A stretch of DNA of 64,000 bases from Anaeromyxobacter dehalogenans 2CP-1 (GTDB lineage: Bacteria; Myxococcota; Myxococcia; Myxococcales; Anaeromyxobacteraceae): NCBI RefSeq assembly GCF_000022145.1, contig NC_011891.1, positions 3,330,501-3,394,500 of the forward strand, read 5' to 3'. This document shows, piece by piece, positions 19,666 through 28,018 of the stretch; position 1 is the first letter of the stretch; each line of letters starts with the position of its first letter. The position numbers and the translations under genes are program-made. The notes below the pieces were generated by a model. The model was not told the origin of the DNA and did not search any database. It was given only the letters and a program-made list of their open reading frames with translations.

Positions 19666-20589
19666 ATGTCCTGGAGCGAGGCGGCCCAGCCGCGCGGCAT
19701 GTCCCCGAAGGCCGGCGTGGGCCGGAACTACGCCAAGACCGCCATGCTGATGGCGCTGCTCATCGCGCTGCTCGCGATCGGCGGCAACGTGGTCGGCGGC
19801 ATGCAGGGGATGCTACTCTTCGGCGGGCTCGGGCTCGTCTTCAACTTCGTCTCCTACTGGTTCTCCGACCGGCTCGCGCTCATGGCGCACCGCGCGCGGC
19901 CGGTGACCCGCGAGGAGCTGCCGCAGGTGTACGAGATCGTCGAGCGGCTCACCCGCCGCGCCGGCATGCCCATGCCGCGCGTCTACGTCATTCCCTCCGA
20001 GACGCCGAACGCCTTCGCCACGGGCAGGAACCCGTCGCACGCGGCGGTCGCCGTCACCGAGGGGATCCTCCGCATCCTCGACCGGCGCCAGCTCGAGGGC
20101 GTGCTCGCGCACGAGCTCGCCCACGTGCGCAACCGCGACATCCTCATCTCCACCGTCGCCGCGGCGGTGGCCGGCCTCATCTCCACGCTCGGCTACGTGG
20201 TCCGCTGGGGCGCGCTGCTCGGCGGCATGCGTCGCGAGGACGACCGCGGCGGCTCCGCGCTCGAGCTGCTGGCCTGGGCCATCCTGGCGCCGCTCGTGGC
20301 GCTCGTGATCCAGCTCGCCGTGTCCCGCTCGCGCGAGTACGGCGCGGACGCGTCCGGCGCCGAGCTGGTGGGCGACCCGGAGCCGCTCGCCGAGGCGCTG
20401 CTCGCGCTGGAGCGCGGCAACGAGGCCATCCCGTACCAGTACGGCGGCCCTGCCACCGCGCACCTGTTCATCGTGAACCCGTTCCACGGGGCGGGCGCGA
20501 AGATGATGAGCCTGTTCTCGACCCACCCGCCGGTCGAGGAGCGCGTGCGCCGGCTCCGCGAGATGCGGCGCGGCGTGCGGTACGCGTAG
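19666..20589 (+). CDS. htpX: Zinc metalloprotease HtpX (M48B)
   Basis: An inner-membrane heat-shock protease of 307 residues that degrades misfolded membrane proteins. Two N-terminal membrane helices are followed by the zinc site HELAHVRNRD (His149 region), a helix pair, and the third ligand in SREYGADASGAELVGD. The C-terminal LFSTHPPVEERVRRLREM is the family signature. ATG 19666 is given; ATG 19699 (MSPKAGVG) is also possible because homologues usually start close to NYAKTA. Confidence 0.94.
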   Translation: MSWSEAAQPRGMSPKAGVGRNYAKTAMLMALLIALLAIGGNVVGGMQGMLLFGGLGLVFNFVSYWFSDRLALMAHRARPVTREELPQVYEIVERLTRRAGMPMPRVYVIPSETPNAFATGRNPSHAAVAVTEGILRILDRRQLEGVLAHELAHVRNRDILISTVAAAVAGLISTLGYVVRWGALLGGMRREDDRGGSALELLAWAILAPLVALVIQLAVSRSREYGADASGAELVGDPEPLAEALLALERGNEAIPYQYGGPATAHLFIVNPFHGAGAKMMSLFSTHPPVEERVRRLREMRRGVRYA

Positions 20590-20592
20590 GCG

Positions 20593-21009
20593 TCAGTAGG
20601 CGCAGGCGACCGCGCCGGTGCCCACGTCGAGCTGCCCCTGCAGCGTGCCGCCCTGGCCGTTCGAGACGATGAGGGTGTAGGTGCCGGGGGCGGACGGCGC
20701 GGTCACATTGCAGACGATGTCGCCGGGGGCGCAGCCGGGCGGGCAGCTCGTGGAGCTGTCGCACGCCTCCGCCAGCGGATCGAGCTGGATGTAGCCGCCC
20801 TGCACGTCCACCTCGCAGCGGGTGATGTTCTGGTTGCAGGTGGGGCACGCCTTCAGGCGGACCGGCACCGTCGCGCCGGGCGACGCGGTGCAGCTCTGGA
20901 TCTGCGAGACCTGCGGCGTCTCCGTCGGGCAGGTGTCGTTGCCGCAGCCGGCCACGAGGAGCGCGGTGGCAGCGAGAGCGGCGGCGGAGAGGGCGTTGCG
21001 CGTCTTCAT
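20593..21009 (-). CDS. Cys-rich lipoprotein of unknown function
   Basis: A 138-residue protein with a lipobox at LLVAGCG (residues about 17-23). The mature part has nine or more Cys in pairs (KACPTCNQNITRC, SSTSCPPGCAPGDIVC), so a disulfide-stabilised periplasmic or surface domain is likely. The end has an Ig-like strand pattern (APGTYTLIVSNGQGG). It starts at ATG 21009 behind CAGGAGCCC and is convergent with htpX, with 3 bases between stops. No family is recognised. Confidence 0.75.
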   Translation of the reverse strand: MKTRNALSAAALAATALLVAGCGNDTCPTETPQVSQIQSCTASPGATVPVRLKACPTCNQNITRCEVDVQGGYIQLDPLAEACDSSTSCPPGCAPGDIVCNVTAPSAPGTYTLIVSNGQGGTLQGQLDVGTGAVACAY

Positions 21010-21023
21010 GATGGGCTCCTGCG

Positions 21024-22052
21024 TCAGGGCGTGAGGACGATCTTCCCGAACTGCGCGCGATCGGCAAGCAGCGCCTGCGCCTCGCGCACCCGGGCGAGCG
21101 GGAGCACCCGGTCCACCACCGGCCGCAGCCTCCCCTCGCCCACGAAGCGGAGCACCTCGAGCAGCTCGCCGGAGGTGCCCATGGTCGAGCCGAGGATGGA
21201 GAGCTGGCGGTAGAACACGTGCCGCAGGTCGGTCGGGGGATCGTAGCCGGTGGTCGCGCCGACCGTGACGATGCGGCCGCCGGGCGCGCAGGCCAGGATC
21301 GAGCCCTCCCAGGTCTTCCTGCCCACGTGCTCGAACACCACGTCCACCCCGCGGCGCTGCGTGAGCCGCTTCACCTCCTGGACGAAGTCCTTCGCCTCGT
21401 AATTCACGACCTCGTCCGCGCCGAGCGCCCGCGCCCGCTCCAGCTTGGCGTCCGAGCCGGCGGTCGCGATGACGCGCGCCCCGTGCAGCTTCGCGATCTG
21501 CACCGCCGCGACGCCGACGCCCGAGCCGGCCGCGTGCACCAGCACCGTCTCGCCGGGCCGCACGCGTGCGCGCGCCACCAGCGCGTGCCAGGCGGTGAGG
21601 AACGTGAGCGGCACCGCCGCCGCCTCCTCGAAGGACAGGTTCGGCGGGAGCGGCAGCGCGTTGCGGGCCGGGACCACCACCGCCTCGGCCTGGCCGCCGG
21701 AGACGTGCTCGCCCAGGATGGCGTAGCCGCGGCACAGGTTCTCCTCGCCGGAGCGGCAGCGCACGCAGCGCCCGCAGGAGAGCCCGGGCGCGAGCACCAC
21801 CTCCGCCCCCACCTTCGGCTCGTCCACCCCGGGCCCCACCGCGTCCACCACGCCGGCCACGTCCGAGCCGAGCACGTGCGGGAACGACAGCATGAGGCCG
21901 CTCCAGCCCTTGCGGACCCAGAGGTCGAGGTGGTTGAGCGCCGCTGCGCGCACCCGCACCCGGACCTCGCCCGGGCCGGGCTCCGGCAGCGGAAGCTCGC
22001 CGACCTCGACGCGCTCTGGGCCGCCGTGGCCGCGGATCAGGACCGCCTTCAT
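21024..22052 (-). CDS. Zinc-type alcohol dehydrogenase / quinone oxidoreductase
   Basis: A 342-residue medium-chain dehydrogenase. The GroES-like domain has GSDVAGVVDAVGPGVDE and a structural-zinc cluster CGRCVRCRSGEENLC near residues 93-107. The Rossmann part has VLVHAAGSGVGVAAVQIAKLHGA, which follows the AGSGVG pattern. The active-site start NHLDLWVRKG suggests zinc-free or quinone-reductase-like chemistry at the catalytic position. It lies 14 bases upstream of the Cys-rich lipoprotein on the same strand. The substrate cannot be predicted. Confidence 0.88.
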   Translation of the reverse strand: MKAVLIRGHGGPERVEVGELPLPEPGPGEVRVRVRAAALNHLDLWVRKGWSGLMLSFPHVLGSDVAGVVDAVGPGVDEPKVGAEVVLAPGLSCGRCVRCRSGEENLCRGYAILGEHVSGGQAEAVVVPARNALPLPPNLSFEEAAAVPLTFLTAWHALVARARVRPGETVLVHAAGSGVGVAAVQIAKLHGARVIATAGSDAKLERARALGADEVVNYEAKDFVQEVKRLTQRRGVDVVFEHVGRKTWEGSILACAPGGRIVTVGATTGYDPPTDLRHVFYRQLSILGSTMGTSGELLEVLRFVGEGRLRPVVDRVLPLARVREAQALLADRAQFGKIVLTP

Positions 22053-22067
22053 GTGCGCTCCCGTTCG

Positions 22068-22496
22068 CTAGAAGGACTGGTACGTCGGATTCTGGTCGAA
22101 CCAGCGAGCCGCGCAGATCACGGCGGCGGTGCCGCTCGTCTGGAAGTCCGCCTGCCTCACCCGGACCTCGCAGCCCAGCCAGCAGCCCGTCGGCCCGCAG
22201 ATGTTCGAGTCGTTCGGGTAGTACGACCAGTCCATGATGCAGAGGACGTTCGTGTCCGAGGCCGCGCCGCACAGGTCCCCGGCGCCCGTCGAGGTGAGCG
22301 GCAGGCCGCACTGCATGCCCGTGAACACGTCCCTGTAGCGGAACACCAGCTCGGCCTGGTCGAGCGTCGCCCCGCTCGCGGCCAGCGCATTGCACTGCCG
22401 CCCCAGGTCGTCGTACGCCTTCTCCTCCTTGCTCTTGCCGCAGGCGGCGAGGGCGAGGGCGGCGGCGACGAGGGCGAGCGTCCGGGCGGCGGTCAC
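22068..22496 (-). CDS. Cys-rich lipoprotein of unknown function
   Basis: A 142-residue protein with a lipobox LALAACGKS near residue 19. The mature region has eight Cys, with motifs RQCNALAAS, MQCGLPL, DLCGAAS, VLCIMDWSYYP, ICGPTGCWLGCEV and VICAARW. It starts with GTG at 22496. It is upstream of the dehydrogenase gene on the same strand, 15 bases apart. I do not recognise a family; the Cys pattern suggests a disulfide-rich periplasmic protein. Confidence 0.72.
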   Translation of the reverse strand: MTAARTLALVAAALALAACGKSKEEKAYDDLGRQCNALAASGATLDQAELVFRYRDVFTGMQCGLPLTSTGAGDLCGAASDTNVLCIMDWSYYPNDSNICGPTGCWLGCEVRVRQADFQTSGTAAVICAARWFDQNPTYQSF

Positions 22497-22613
22497 GAGC
22501 GCACGTTATCGCCGGGTGCGGCCCCTTGCCAGGGGCTCGCTGGGGCGGGATAAGACCAGCTCCCGGCCGGGGAGGGTCGCGCCGCCCGGCCTCGATCCAC
22601 GTGGGGTGAACGG

Positions 22614-23027
22614 ATGGTCGTCCGCGTCGACGTGCTCCCGCTCGCGCTCGAGCTGCGGCGGGTCGTCATCGCCGAGGTCATCGGCGGGTTCCACGGCCAG
22701 GCCCAGCTCGGTCGGTGGTGGCTGCCCTCCGGCGTGCTCGCCGATGGCGAGCAGCCCTCCGAGCGCGCCGCGGCCATCGCGCGCGAGCAGCTCGGGCTCG
22801 AGCTGGAGGGCCTGGTGGTGGTGGGCTGCCGCGCCGAGCAGGTGGGCGGGGCGCCGCACCTCGCGCTGGTGTTCGCCGGCGCCGTGGCCGGCGGCGAGCC
22901 CGCGCCCGGCGCGCCGGTGACCGGGTTCGCGGCGCGCACGCTCGCGGAGCTGCCCGATCAGGTCGGCTTCTACCACCGCGACGTCATCGAGGTCCTAGCC
23001 GCCCGCTACGAGCGCCTGCGGGCGTGA
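22614..23027 (+). CDS. Nudix-fold protein with degenerate Nudix box
   Basis: A 137-residue protein. The segment WWLPSGVLADGE aligns with the start of a Nudix box (G-x5-E, residues about 40-46), and AREQLGLELEG aligns with its end. The catalytic REx2EE core reads AIAREQ instead: the first Arg-Glu pair is missing and one of the two metal-binding Glu is Gln. The fold is therefore probably Nudix but hydrolysis is doubtful. It begins at ATG 22614 and is followed by the peroxiredoxin gene 64 bases on. Confidence 0.7.
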   Translation: MVVRVDVLPLALELRRVVIAEVIGGFHGQAQLGRWWLPSGVLADGEQPSERAAAIAREQLGLELEGLVVVGCRAEQVGGAPHLALVFAGAVAGGEPAPGAPVTGFAARTLAELPDQVGFYHRDVIEVLAARYERLRA

Positions 23028-23091
23028 GGACCCCGAGCCGCGCCCCGGCGGACCGCTTGCCCGTGGCGGTCGCGCTGGCTAGGACCGCGCC

Positions 23092-23589
23092 ATGACCCTT
23101 CCCCTCCTCGCGATGCTGCTCGGCGCCTCCCCCCTGAAGGTGGGCGACAAGGCGCCGGACTTCACGCTGCCCGACAGCGACGGCAAGCCGGTGTCGCTCT
23201 CGAGCCTGCTCGAGTCCGGTCCGGTGATCCTGGCCTTCTACACGAAGGCGTTCACCCCTGGTTGAACGCGCGAGCTCTCAGCGTACCGGGACCGGTATGC
23301 CGACGTGGCGAACAAGGGCGCGCAGGTGGTGGGCATCAGCACCGACTCCGTGGAGACGCAGCGGAAGTTCAAGGACGAGCTGAAGGTGCCGTACCGGCTG
23401 CTCTCGGATCAGGGCGGCAAGGTGGCGAAGCTGTACGGCGGCACCATCCCGGTGGTGGGGCTCGCGAACCGGGCCACCTACGTGCTCGCGCAGGACGGCA
23501 CCATCCAGGAGATCGTGACCGGCAGCGCCGCGATCGATCCGGCGGGCGCGATCACCTCCTGCCCGCTGCACAAGGGGAAGAAGGGGTAG
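23092..23589 (+). CDS. Peroxiredoxin selenoprotein (in-frame TGA read as Sec)
   Basis: A 165-residue AhpC/TSA (BCP-like) peroxiredoxin that reduces peroxides. The frame from ATG 23092 contains one TGA at 23263-23265, residue 58, exactly where the peroxidatic Cys belongs: [19 protein letters not shown]. Everything before ([20 protein letters not shown]) and after ([19 protein letters not shown]) is normal peroxiredoxin sequence with no other lesion. A hairpin follows 15 bases after the TGA. Selenoprotein peroxiredoxins with TxxU are an established family. A second Cys in ITSCPLHKG near the C-terminus may resolve the selenenic acid. Two residues separate its stop from the next gene. Confidence 0.9.
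23281..23300 (+). promoter_or_regulatory. Candidate bacterial SECIS hairpin
   Basis: The transcript folds as GCGUACC-GGGACC-GGUAUGC, a 7-bp stem with one G-U pair and a six-base loop starting GG. It begins 15 bases after the TGA, placing the apical loop 22-27 bases downstream. That lies within the 16-37 base window and fits the G-rich-loop preference of bacterial SECIS elements. It lies inside the coding region, as bacterial SECIS elements do. Binding by SelB is inferred. Confidence 0.7.
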
Positions 23590-23591
23590 CC

Positions 23592-23810
23592 ATGCGCGTG
23601 GTGGACGGGTTCGTGGCCGGGCTGCGGCGGCGGCTCCTCGGGATCTCGGCGGAGGAGATCCGCTACACGTTCGAGGACGTGCGCGGCGAGATCCGCGCGC
23701 TCCGCGCCGAGCTGAAGGAGGAGATCGCCGCCGTGCGCCGCGACCTCGACACGCTCCCGTCGCGGCAGGACCGGACCAAGGGGCCGGAGATTCCGGTCGC
23801 GGAGGCCTGA
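23592..23810 (+). CDS. Short coiled-coil protein
   Basis: A 72-residue protein whose middle is a charged helix with heptad spacing (EDVRGEIRALRAELKEEIAAVRRDLDTL). The start is ATG 23592, 2 bases after the peroxiredoxin stop, so it is translated in the same operon. I recognise no domain; it could be an oligomerisation partner. Confidence 0.65.
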   Translation: MRVVDGFVAGLRRRLLGISAEEIRYTFEDVRGEIRALRAELKEEIAAVRRDLDTLPSRQDRTKGPEIPVAEA

Positions 23811-23813
23811 TCC

Positions 23814-23844
23814 CGCTCGTGGTTCGACAGGCTCACCACGAGCG
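23814..23844 (+). terminator. Inverted repeat, probable terminator
   Basis: CGCTCGTGGT and ACCACGAGCG form a perfect 10-bp stem around an 11-base loop, starting 3 bases after the stop of the coiled-coil gene, followed by TTTCGG. It also belongs to the local intergenic palindrome cluster. Confidence 0.55.
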
Positions 23845-23860
23845 TTTCGGATTTCCGCTC

Positions 23861-24013
23861 ACCCTGAGCGTAGGCGAGCCGGAGTCGAAGGGTCACCCTG
23901 AGCGTCCCTCGACTCCGCGCGGCCGCAAGGGCCGCGCTACGCTCGGGATGAGCGAGCGGGCCGGGTGAGCGGGCTCGTCGGGATCCGTTCGCCCTGAGCC
24001 CGTCGAAGGGCGA
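23861..24013. repeat. Cluster of intergenic palindromic repeats
   Basis: Three adjoining inverted repeats fill the gap between convergent genes. One is ACCCT...AGGGT at 23861-23893. The second, at 23903-23951, has outer arms GTCCCTCGACTCCGC and GCTACGCTCGGGATGA around a GC hairpin. The third is TCGCCCT...AGGGCGA at 23989-24013. The second recurs, inverted, at 29848-29895 with a different central hairpin. This looks like a dispersed genome repeat family with a possible role in termination or mRNA ends. Confidence 0.7.
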
Positions 24014-24016
24014 GCG

Positions 24017-24931
24017 TCAGGCGACCACGCCGTCCTCCACGATCACGGCCCGCACCACCGCCTCGCCCTCGCCCGCCCGCACGCGCTCGCCGGGCTTCCA
24101 GTGGGCGCGCCGCAGGTAGCCGAGGCCGAGGCGGCCCTCCGGCGTCTCGGCGACGCTGGTGACCGCGCCGACCTCCTGGCCGCCGGCGACGAGCGGCGTG
24201 CCGGGGCGAGCGCCGGGCGGCAGCTCGAGCTGCACCAGGCCGCGCTGCAGGTGGCCGCGCGCGGTGGCCCGGAGCACCACCTCCTGCCCGATGTAGCAGC
24301 CCTTCGTGAACGAGATGGCCGCGCGGGTGAGCCCGGCCTCCATCGGCAGCCGGCTCGCGTCCATGTCGGCGCCGAAGCGCGCCACGCCCGCCAGGATCCG
24401 CAGCGACTCCAGCTCGGCGAGGTCGAGCGGCGCCGCCCCGTCCGCGACCAGCGCGGCCCGCAGCGCCTCCGCCTCGGCCGCCGGCGCCCACACGTCCATG
24501 CAGGGCGCGCCGCGGCGCGCGGTGGGAACCACCGGCGCCGAGCCCGCGCGCCCGCCCAGCTTCGCCGGCCCCTCCGGCCCGAGCACCGGCAGCGCGCGCA
24601 GCGTCGCCGACAGGTCCTCGAACGTCACGTCGTCCATGATGACGAGCTTCTCCAGCAGCGCGCGCGTCTCCGGCGCGGCCGCCGGGTCGAGCTCGACGAG
24701 GACCTCGCCCTCGCGCGCCAGCACGTGTCCCTCGCCGAGCAGGTGCCCCTTCGCGTTCAGGAACGCGGCGTAGGCGGACTCGCCCGGCTTCAGGCGGGCG
24801 AGGTCCTGGGTGGACATGCGGTGCAGGTAGTCCTGGGCGTCCTTGCCGGTGACGCGCAGGAAGGCGCGCTCGAGCACCGGGCCGACGGCCCAGCCCTCGC
24901 GCGCGGCGCGGAGTCGTTCGTGGAGGCTCAC
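24017..24931 (-). CDS. ygfZ: Folate-binding protein YgfZ/GcvT-like
   Basis: A 304-residue tetrahydrofolate-binding protein of the YgfZ family, which supports iron-sulfur cluster enzymes. The signature KGCYIGQEVVLR near residue 205 matches K-G-C-Y-x-G-Q-E, including the redox Cys. The N-terminal part has RVTGKDAQDYLHRMSTQDL and AAFLNAKGHLLGEG. GTG 24931 is preferred over a TTG 36 bases upstream because it gives a usual YgfZ N-terminus behind GGGGGC. The gene is convergent with the peroxiredoxin operon. Confidence 0.92.
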   Translation of the reverse strand: MSLHERLRAAREGWAVGPVLERAFLRVTGKDAQDYLHRMSTQDLARLKPGESAYAAFLNAKGHLLGEGHVLAREGEVLVELDPAAAPETRALLEKLVIMDDVTFEDLSATLRALPVLGPEGPAKLGGRAGSAPVVPTARRGAPCMDVWAPAAEAEALRAALVADGAAPLDLAELESLRILAGVARFGADMDASRLPMEAGLTRAAISFTKGCYIGQEVVLRATARGHLQRGLVQLELPPGARPGTPLVAGGQEVGAVTSVAETPEGRLGLGYLRRAHWKPGERVRAGEGEAVVRAVIVEDGVVA

Positions 24932-24985
24932 GCCCCCGTGGATAACGCGGGCGCGGCGCCGGCTCAAGGCGCGCGGCGCCGGGGG

Positions 24986-25846
24986 CTACCCGCGCTCGGT
25001 CAGGATCACGCCCGCGATCACCATGGCCCCGCCCGCGACGAACGGCGCGGTGAGCCGCTCGCCGGCGATGGCCCAGGCGAGCAGCGCGGTCAGCACCGGC
25101 TGCAGGTTGGACCAGATCGCCACGCGGCTCGCCTCGGCCCGGGAGAGCGCCCAGTAGTACAGGATGTAGGCGACCACGCTGGTGAGGAGCACCAGGTACC
25201 CGAGGCTGGCCCAGCCCGTGGTCGAGAGCGCGCCGAGCCGCGACCAGTCGGTCGCCACCAGGCCCACCGGCAGGTACACCAGCGTCCCGAGCACGAGGGC
25301 CACGCCGGTCGAGCCGACCGCGCCGTAGCGCTGCGCGTACGGCTTCCCCGCCACCGCGAACACCGACCACGCCACCACCGCGAGCAGGATGAGCAGGTCC
25401 CCGGCGAGCTGGCGCGAGGAGCCGTGCAGCCCCACCGCGCCGCGGCCGAGCAGCACCACCACCACCCCGGCGAACGCGAGCGCGATCCCGGCCAGCTTCG
25501 CCGGGCCGGCCCGCTCGCCCAGGCGCACGCGCGCGACGAGGAACACGAACACCGGGGTGAGCGCGTAGAGCAGCGCCGCGTGCCCGGGCGTGGTCCAGGC
25601 CATGCCGGCGAGGAAGAGGCCCTGGTTCACCGGGATGGCGATGACCCCGAGCCCCAGCAGCGCGAGGAGATCGCGCCGCGCCACCCGCACCGGCCGGCGC
25701 CACAGCAGCAGCCCGAACGCGAGCGACGACAGGCCGAAGCGCACCAGCGCCACCTCGAACGGCGACAGCTCCCCCAGCGCGCGCTTCGCGGCGAGGTAGG
25801 TGCCGGCCGAGATGGCCGAGTGCAGGAACATCACCAGGTGGACCAT
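24986..25846 (-). CDS. EamA/DMT family transporter
   Basis: A 286-residue inner-membrane protein with about ten transmembrane helices arranged as two EamA repeats (SAISAGTYLAAKRAL in the first, GDLLILLAVVAWSVFAVAGK in the second). The family exports small metabolites such as amino acids; the substrate is not predictable. It starts at GTG/ATG near 25846 and lies 54 bases upstream of ygfZ on the same strand. Confidence 0.9.
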   Translation of the reverse strand: MVHLVMFLHSAISAGTYLAAKRALGELSPFEVALVRFGLSSLAFGLLLWRRPVRVARRDLLALLGLGVIAIPVNQGLFLAGMAWTTPGHAALLYALTPVFVFLVARVRLGERAGPAKLAGIALAFAGVVVVLLGRGAVGLHGSSRQLAGDLLILLAVVAWSVFAVAGKPYAQRYGAVGSTGVALVLGTLVYLPVGLVATDWSRLGALSTTGWASLGYLVLLTSVVAYILYYWALSRAEASRVAIWSNLQPVLTALLAWAIAGERLTAPFVAGGAMVIAGVILTERG

Positions 25847-25903
25847 GCGGCGCGGGAATGTAGCGGTCGGTGCGCCGGGCGCAAGCCGGCGCCCCGACGT
25901 GCC

Positions 25904-26941
25904 TCAGGGATCGCGCGCCTCGCCCAGCCGCTCCAGCGCCCAGCGCGCCGCGGCGCGGACGGCGTCGCCGAGCGGGCTCTCGAGGTGCGCGCGGATCGCC
26001 GGCAGGTACCGCCGGTCGCCCGAGGTGCCGGCGAGGAGCAGCGCGTTCCGGACCAGGCCGTCGTGCCGCGCCCGCGCCAGCGAGGTGCCGTGGAAGCGCC
26101 GCCGGTAGCCCTCGGCGTCGAGCGCGAGCAGCTCGTCGAGCCACAGCGCGAGCTGGCCCGGGCGCGGCACGAGCTCGAGGTCGGCCTCGGCGGGCACGCC
26201 GCGGTTCCAGGGGCACACCGTCTGGCAGTCGTCGCAGCCGAACGCCCACCCGCCCAGCCTCCCCGCCAGCTCGTCGGGGATGGGCCCACGCCGCTCGATG
26301 GTCCAGAACGAGATGCAGCGGCGCGCGTCCACCACGCCGGGCGCCGGGATGGCGCCGGTGGGGCACGCCGGCAGGCACGCCTCGCAGGTGCCGCAGCGGT
26401 CCGGGTGCGGCGCGTCGGGCGCGAGCTCGCGGTCGAGCAGCAGCGTCGCGAGCACCACCCAGCTCCCGTGCTCCGGCGTGATGAGGCAGCCGTTCTTCCC
26501 CACCCAGCCCACGCCGGCCCGCTCCGCCCACGCCTTCTCCATCACCGGCGCGATGTCGCACGAGGCGTACGCGCCCAGCCCCGGATCGGCCTCGCGCAGG
26601 TCCGCGAGCAGGGCGGCGAGCTTGCGCTTCACCACGGTGTGGTAGTCGCGGCCGCGCGCGTACCGCGCCACCGCGGCCGCGCCGGGCGGCGGCGCCGCCG
26701 GCTCGCCGGCGTGGTACGAGAGCGCGAGGGCCACCACGCTCCGGACGCCTGGCAGGAGCCGCGCCGGGTCGAGCCGCTCGTCCCGCTGCGTGCGCAGCCA
26801 CACCATGTCGGCCTCGAGGCCGCCCGCCAGCACGCGATCGAGCGGGCCCGGGTCGAGCGGCTCGGCCCGGGCGATCCCGCACCTCGAGAAGCCGGCCCGC
26901 GCCGCGGCCGCCTTCACCCGGTCGGCGTCGAGCCCCGCCAC
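25904..26941 (-). CDS. queG: Epoxyqueuosine reductase QueG
   Basis: A 345-residue cobalamin and iron-sulfur enzyme that reduces epoxyqueuosine to queuosine in tRNA. Two 4Fe-4S motifs are visible, CGTCEACLPACPTGAI near residue 184 and CDDCQTVCPWN near residue 238. The N-terminal catalytic domain has GKNGCLITPEHGSWV and the Asp-bearing SCDIAPVMEKAW. A HEAT-like C-terminal segment (GTSGDRRYLPAIRAHLES) completes the family length. GTG 26941 follows GAGGGG. It lies downstream of a membrane-protein gene with 7 bases between. Confidence 0.94.
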   Translation of the reverse strand: MAGLDADRVKAAAARAGFSRCGIARAEPLDPGPLDRVLAGGLEADMVWLRTQRDERLDPARLLPGVRSVVALALSYHAGEPAAPPPGAAAVARYARGRDYHTVVKRKLAALLADLREADPGLGAYASCDIAPVMEKAWAERAGVGWVGKNGCLITPEHGSWVVLATLLLDRELAPDAPHPDRCGTCEACLPACPTGAIPAPGVVDARRCISFWTIERRGPIPDELAGRLGGWAFGCDDCQTVCPWNRGVPAEADLELVPRPGQLALWLDELLALDAEGYRRRFHGTSLARARHDGLVRNALLLAGTSGDRRYLPAIRAHLESPLGDAVRAAARWALERLGEARDP

Positions 26942-26948
26942 GCGCCCC

Positions 26949-27887
26949 TCAGCCGCGCCGCCCGGCGCGCGCCGCGACCTCGGGCGGCGCCGGCACGAGC
27001 CGCTTCGCGATGGCCGCGGAGAGGCCTCCCGCCGCGGCGCCGGCGAACCCGCCCAGCAGGATCGCCCCGACCGCCACGCCGGCCGCCGACGCCGGGGTGG
27101 CGTTCTCGGCCACCAGGATCCCGTAGCCGAGGGCCATCCCCACCACCACGGCCACGTTCCCCCGGCGCAGGCGCGCCTCGGCCGCGGCGGCGAGCGCGAG
27201 CACCGCGACCGCGAGGCCGGCCTGGAGGGCGGTGGGGGTGAGATCGCGGAACACCGTGACGCGGAGCGGCCCGGTCGCGTCGCCGCCCAGCCGATCCAGG
27301 GTGAGCGCATGCCCGTCGCCGAGGTCGCCCTCCAGCCACACCTCGGTGCGGTCGTGCGCGACCGGCGCGCGCCCGCCCCGGCCCACGCGCGCGTAGGTGT
27401 AGGTCCGCTCCAGGTGCCCCTCCACAGGCGGCCGGAGGCCACCGATGGTGAACCGCACCGCCGGCGAGCCCGAGGACGGCAGCGGCGCGGCCACGAGCAG
27501 CCGGACGTGGTGCGGGACGTCCGCGGGCACCGGCATGACGTCGCCGCGCGCCGCCAGCGCGCCCTGCGCGAGCGGCCGCCCCGGCACCACCGCGGCGACC
27601 GCCGGCACCACCGACAGGAACAGCGCGCCCGCCGCCGCGGCCACCGCGAGCCCGCGCCCGGCGCGGTCCGCCGCCGGTGAGAGCGCCGGACGGAGCGTGA
27701 ACGTCGCCGCGAGCAGGCCGACCACCGCCGACACCGCCGCCGCGGCGGCGCCCTCGGGCAGCCAGCCGGCGGCGTACAGGCCTCCCGCCGCCGCGAGGAC
27801 CGCGAGGCCGGCGACCGGGAGGATCCAGCCGGTGAGCGCCTCCTCGAGCCAGAGGGTGAGGGGCGACGGCGGTCGGGGTCGGGGCAT
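26949..27887 (-). CDS. Membrane protein of unknown function
   Basis: A 312-residue protein with three N-terminal membrane helices, a periplasmic middle domain (about residues 115-205, including HVRLLVAAPLPSSGSPAVRF), and three C-terminal helices. I recognise no family. The start is ATG 27887 behind GGAGA. It is directly upstream of queG on the same strand and probably co-transcribed, though nothing links its function to queuosine. Confidence 0.75.
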   Translation of the reverse strand: MPRPRPPSPLTLWLEEALTGWILPVAGLAVLAAAGGLYAAGWLPEGAAAAAVSAVVGLLAATFTLRPALSPAADRAGRGLAVAAAAGALFLSVVPAVAAVVPGRPLAQGALAARGDVMPVPADVPHHVRLLVAAPLPSSGSPAVRFTIGGLRPPVEGHLERTYTYARVGRGGRAPVAHDRTEVWLEGDLGDGHALTLDRLGGDATGPLRVTVFRDLTPTALQAGLAVAVLALAAAAEARLRRGNVAVVVGMALGYGILVAENATPASAAGVAVGAILLGGFAGAAAGGLSAAIAKRLVPAPPEVAARAGRRG

Positions 27888-28018
27888 CGGGATCTCCGCG
27901 GGGGCTCCGGCGGCTGGTCTTAGCACCGGACGCGTCCCGCCGCCGGGGTGCCCTCTCGTTCTCTGGCAGTGCGGCCGAAAACTGGCGATATCGATCGGCC
28001 CCTCTACGATGCGGCGAT

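Noticed and set aside
23262-23589. Peroxiredoxin as a pseudogene or sequencing error at the TGA
   Set aside because: The frame is intact on both sides, the TGA sits exactly at the active-site Cys, and a hairpin lies at the right distance. All three together fit selenocysteine.
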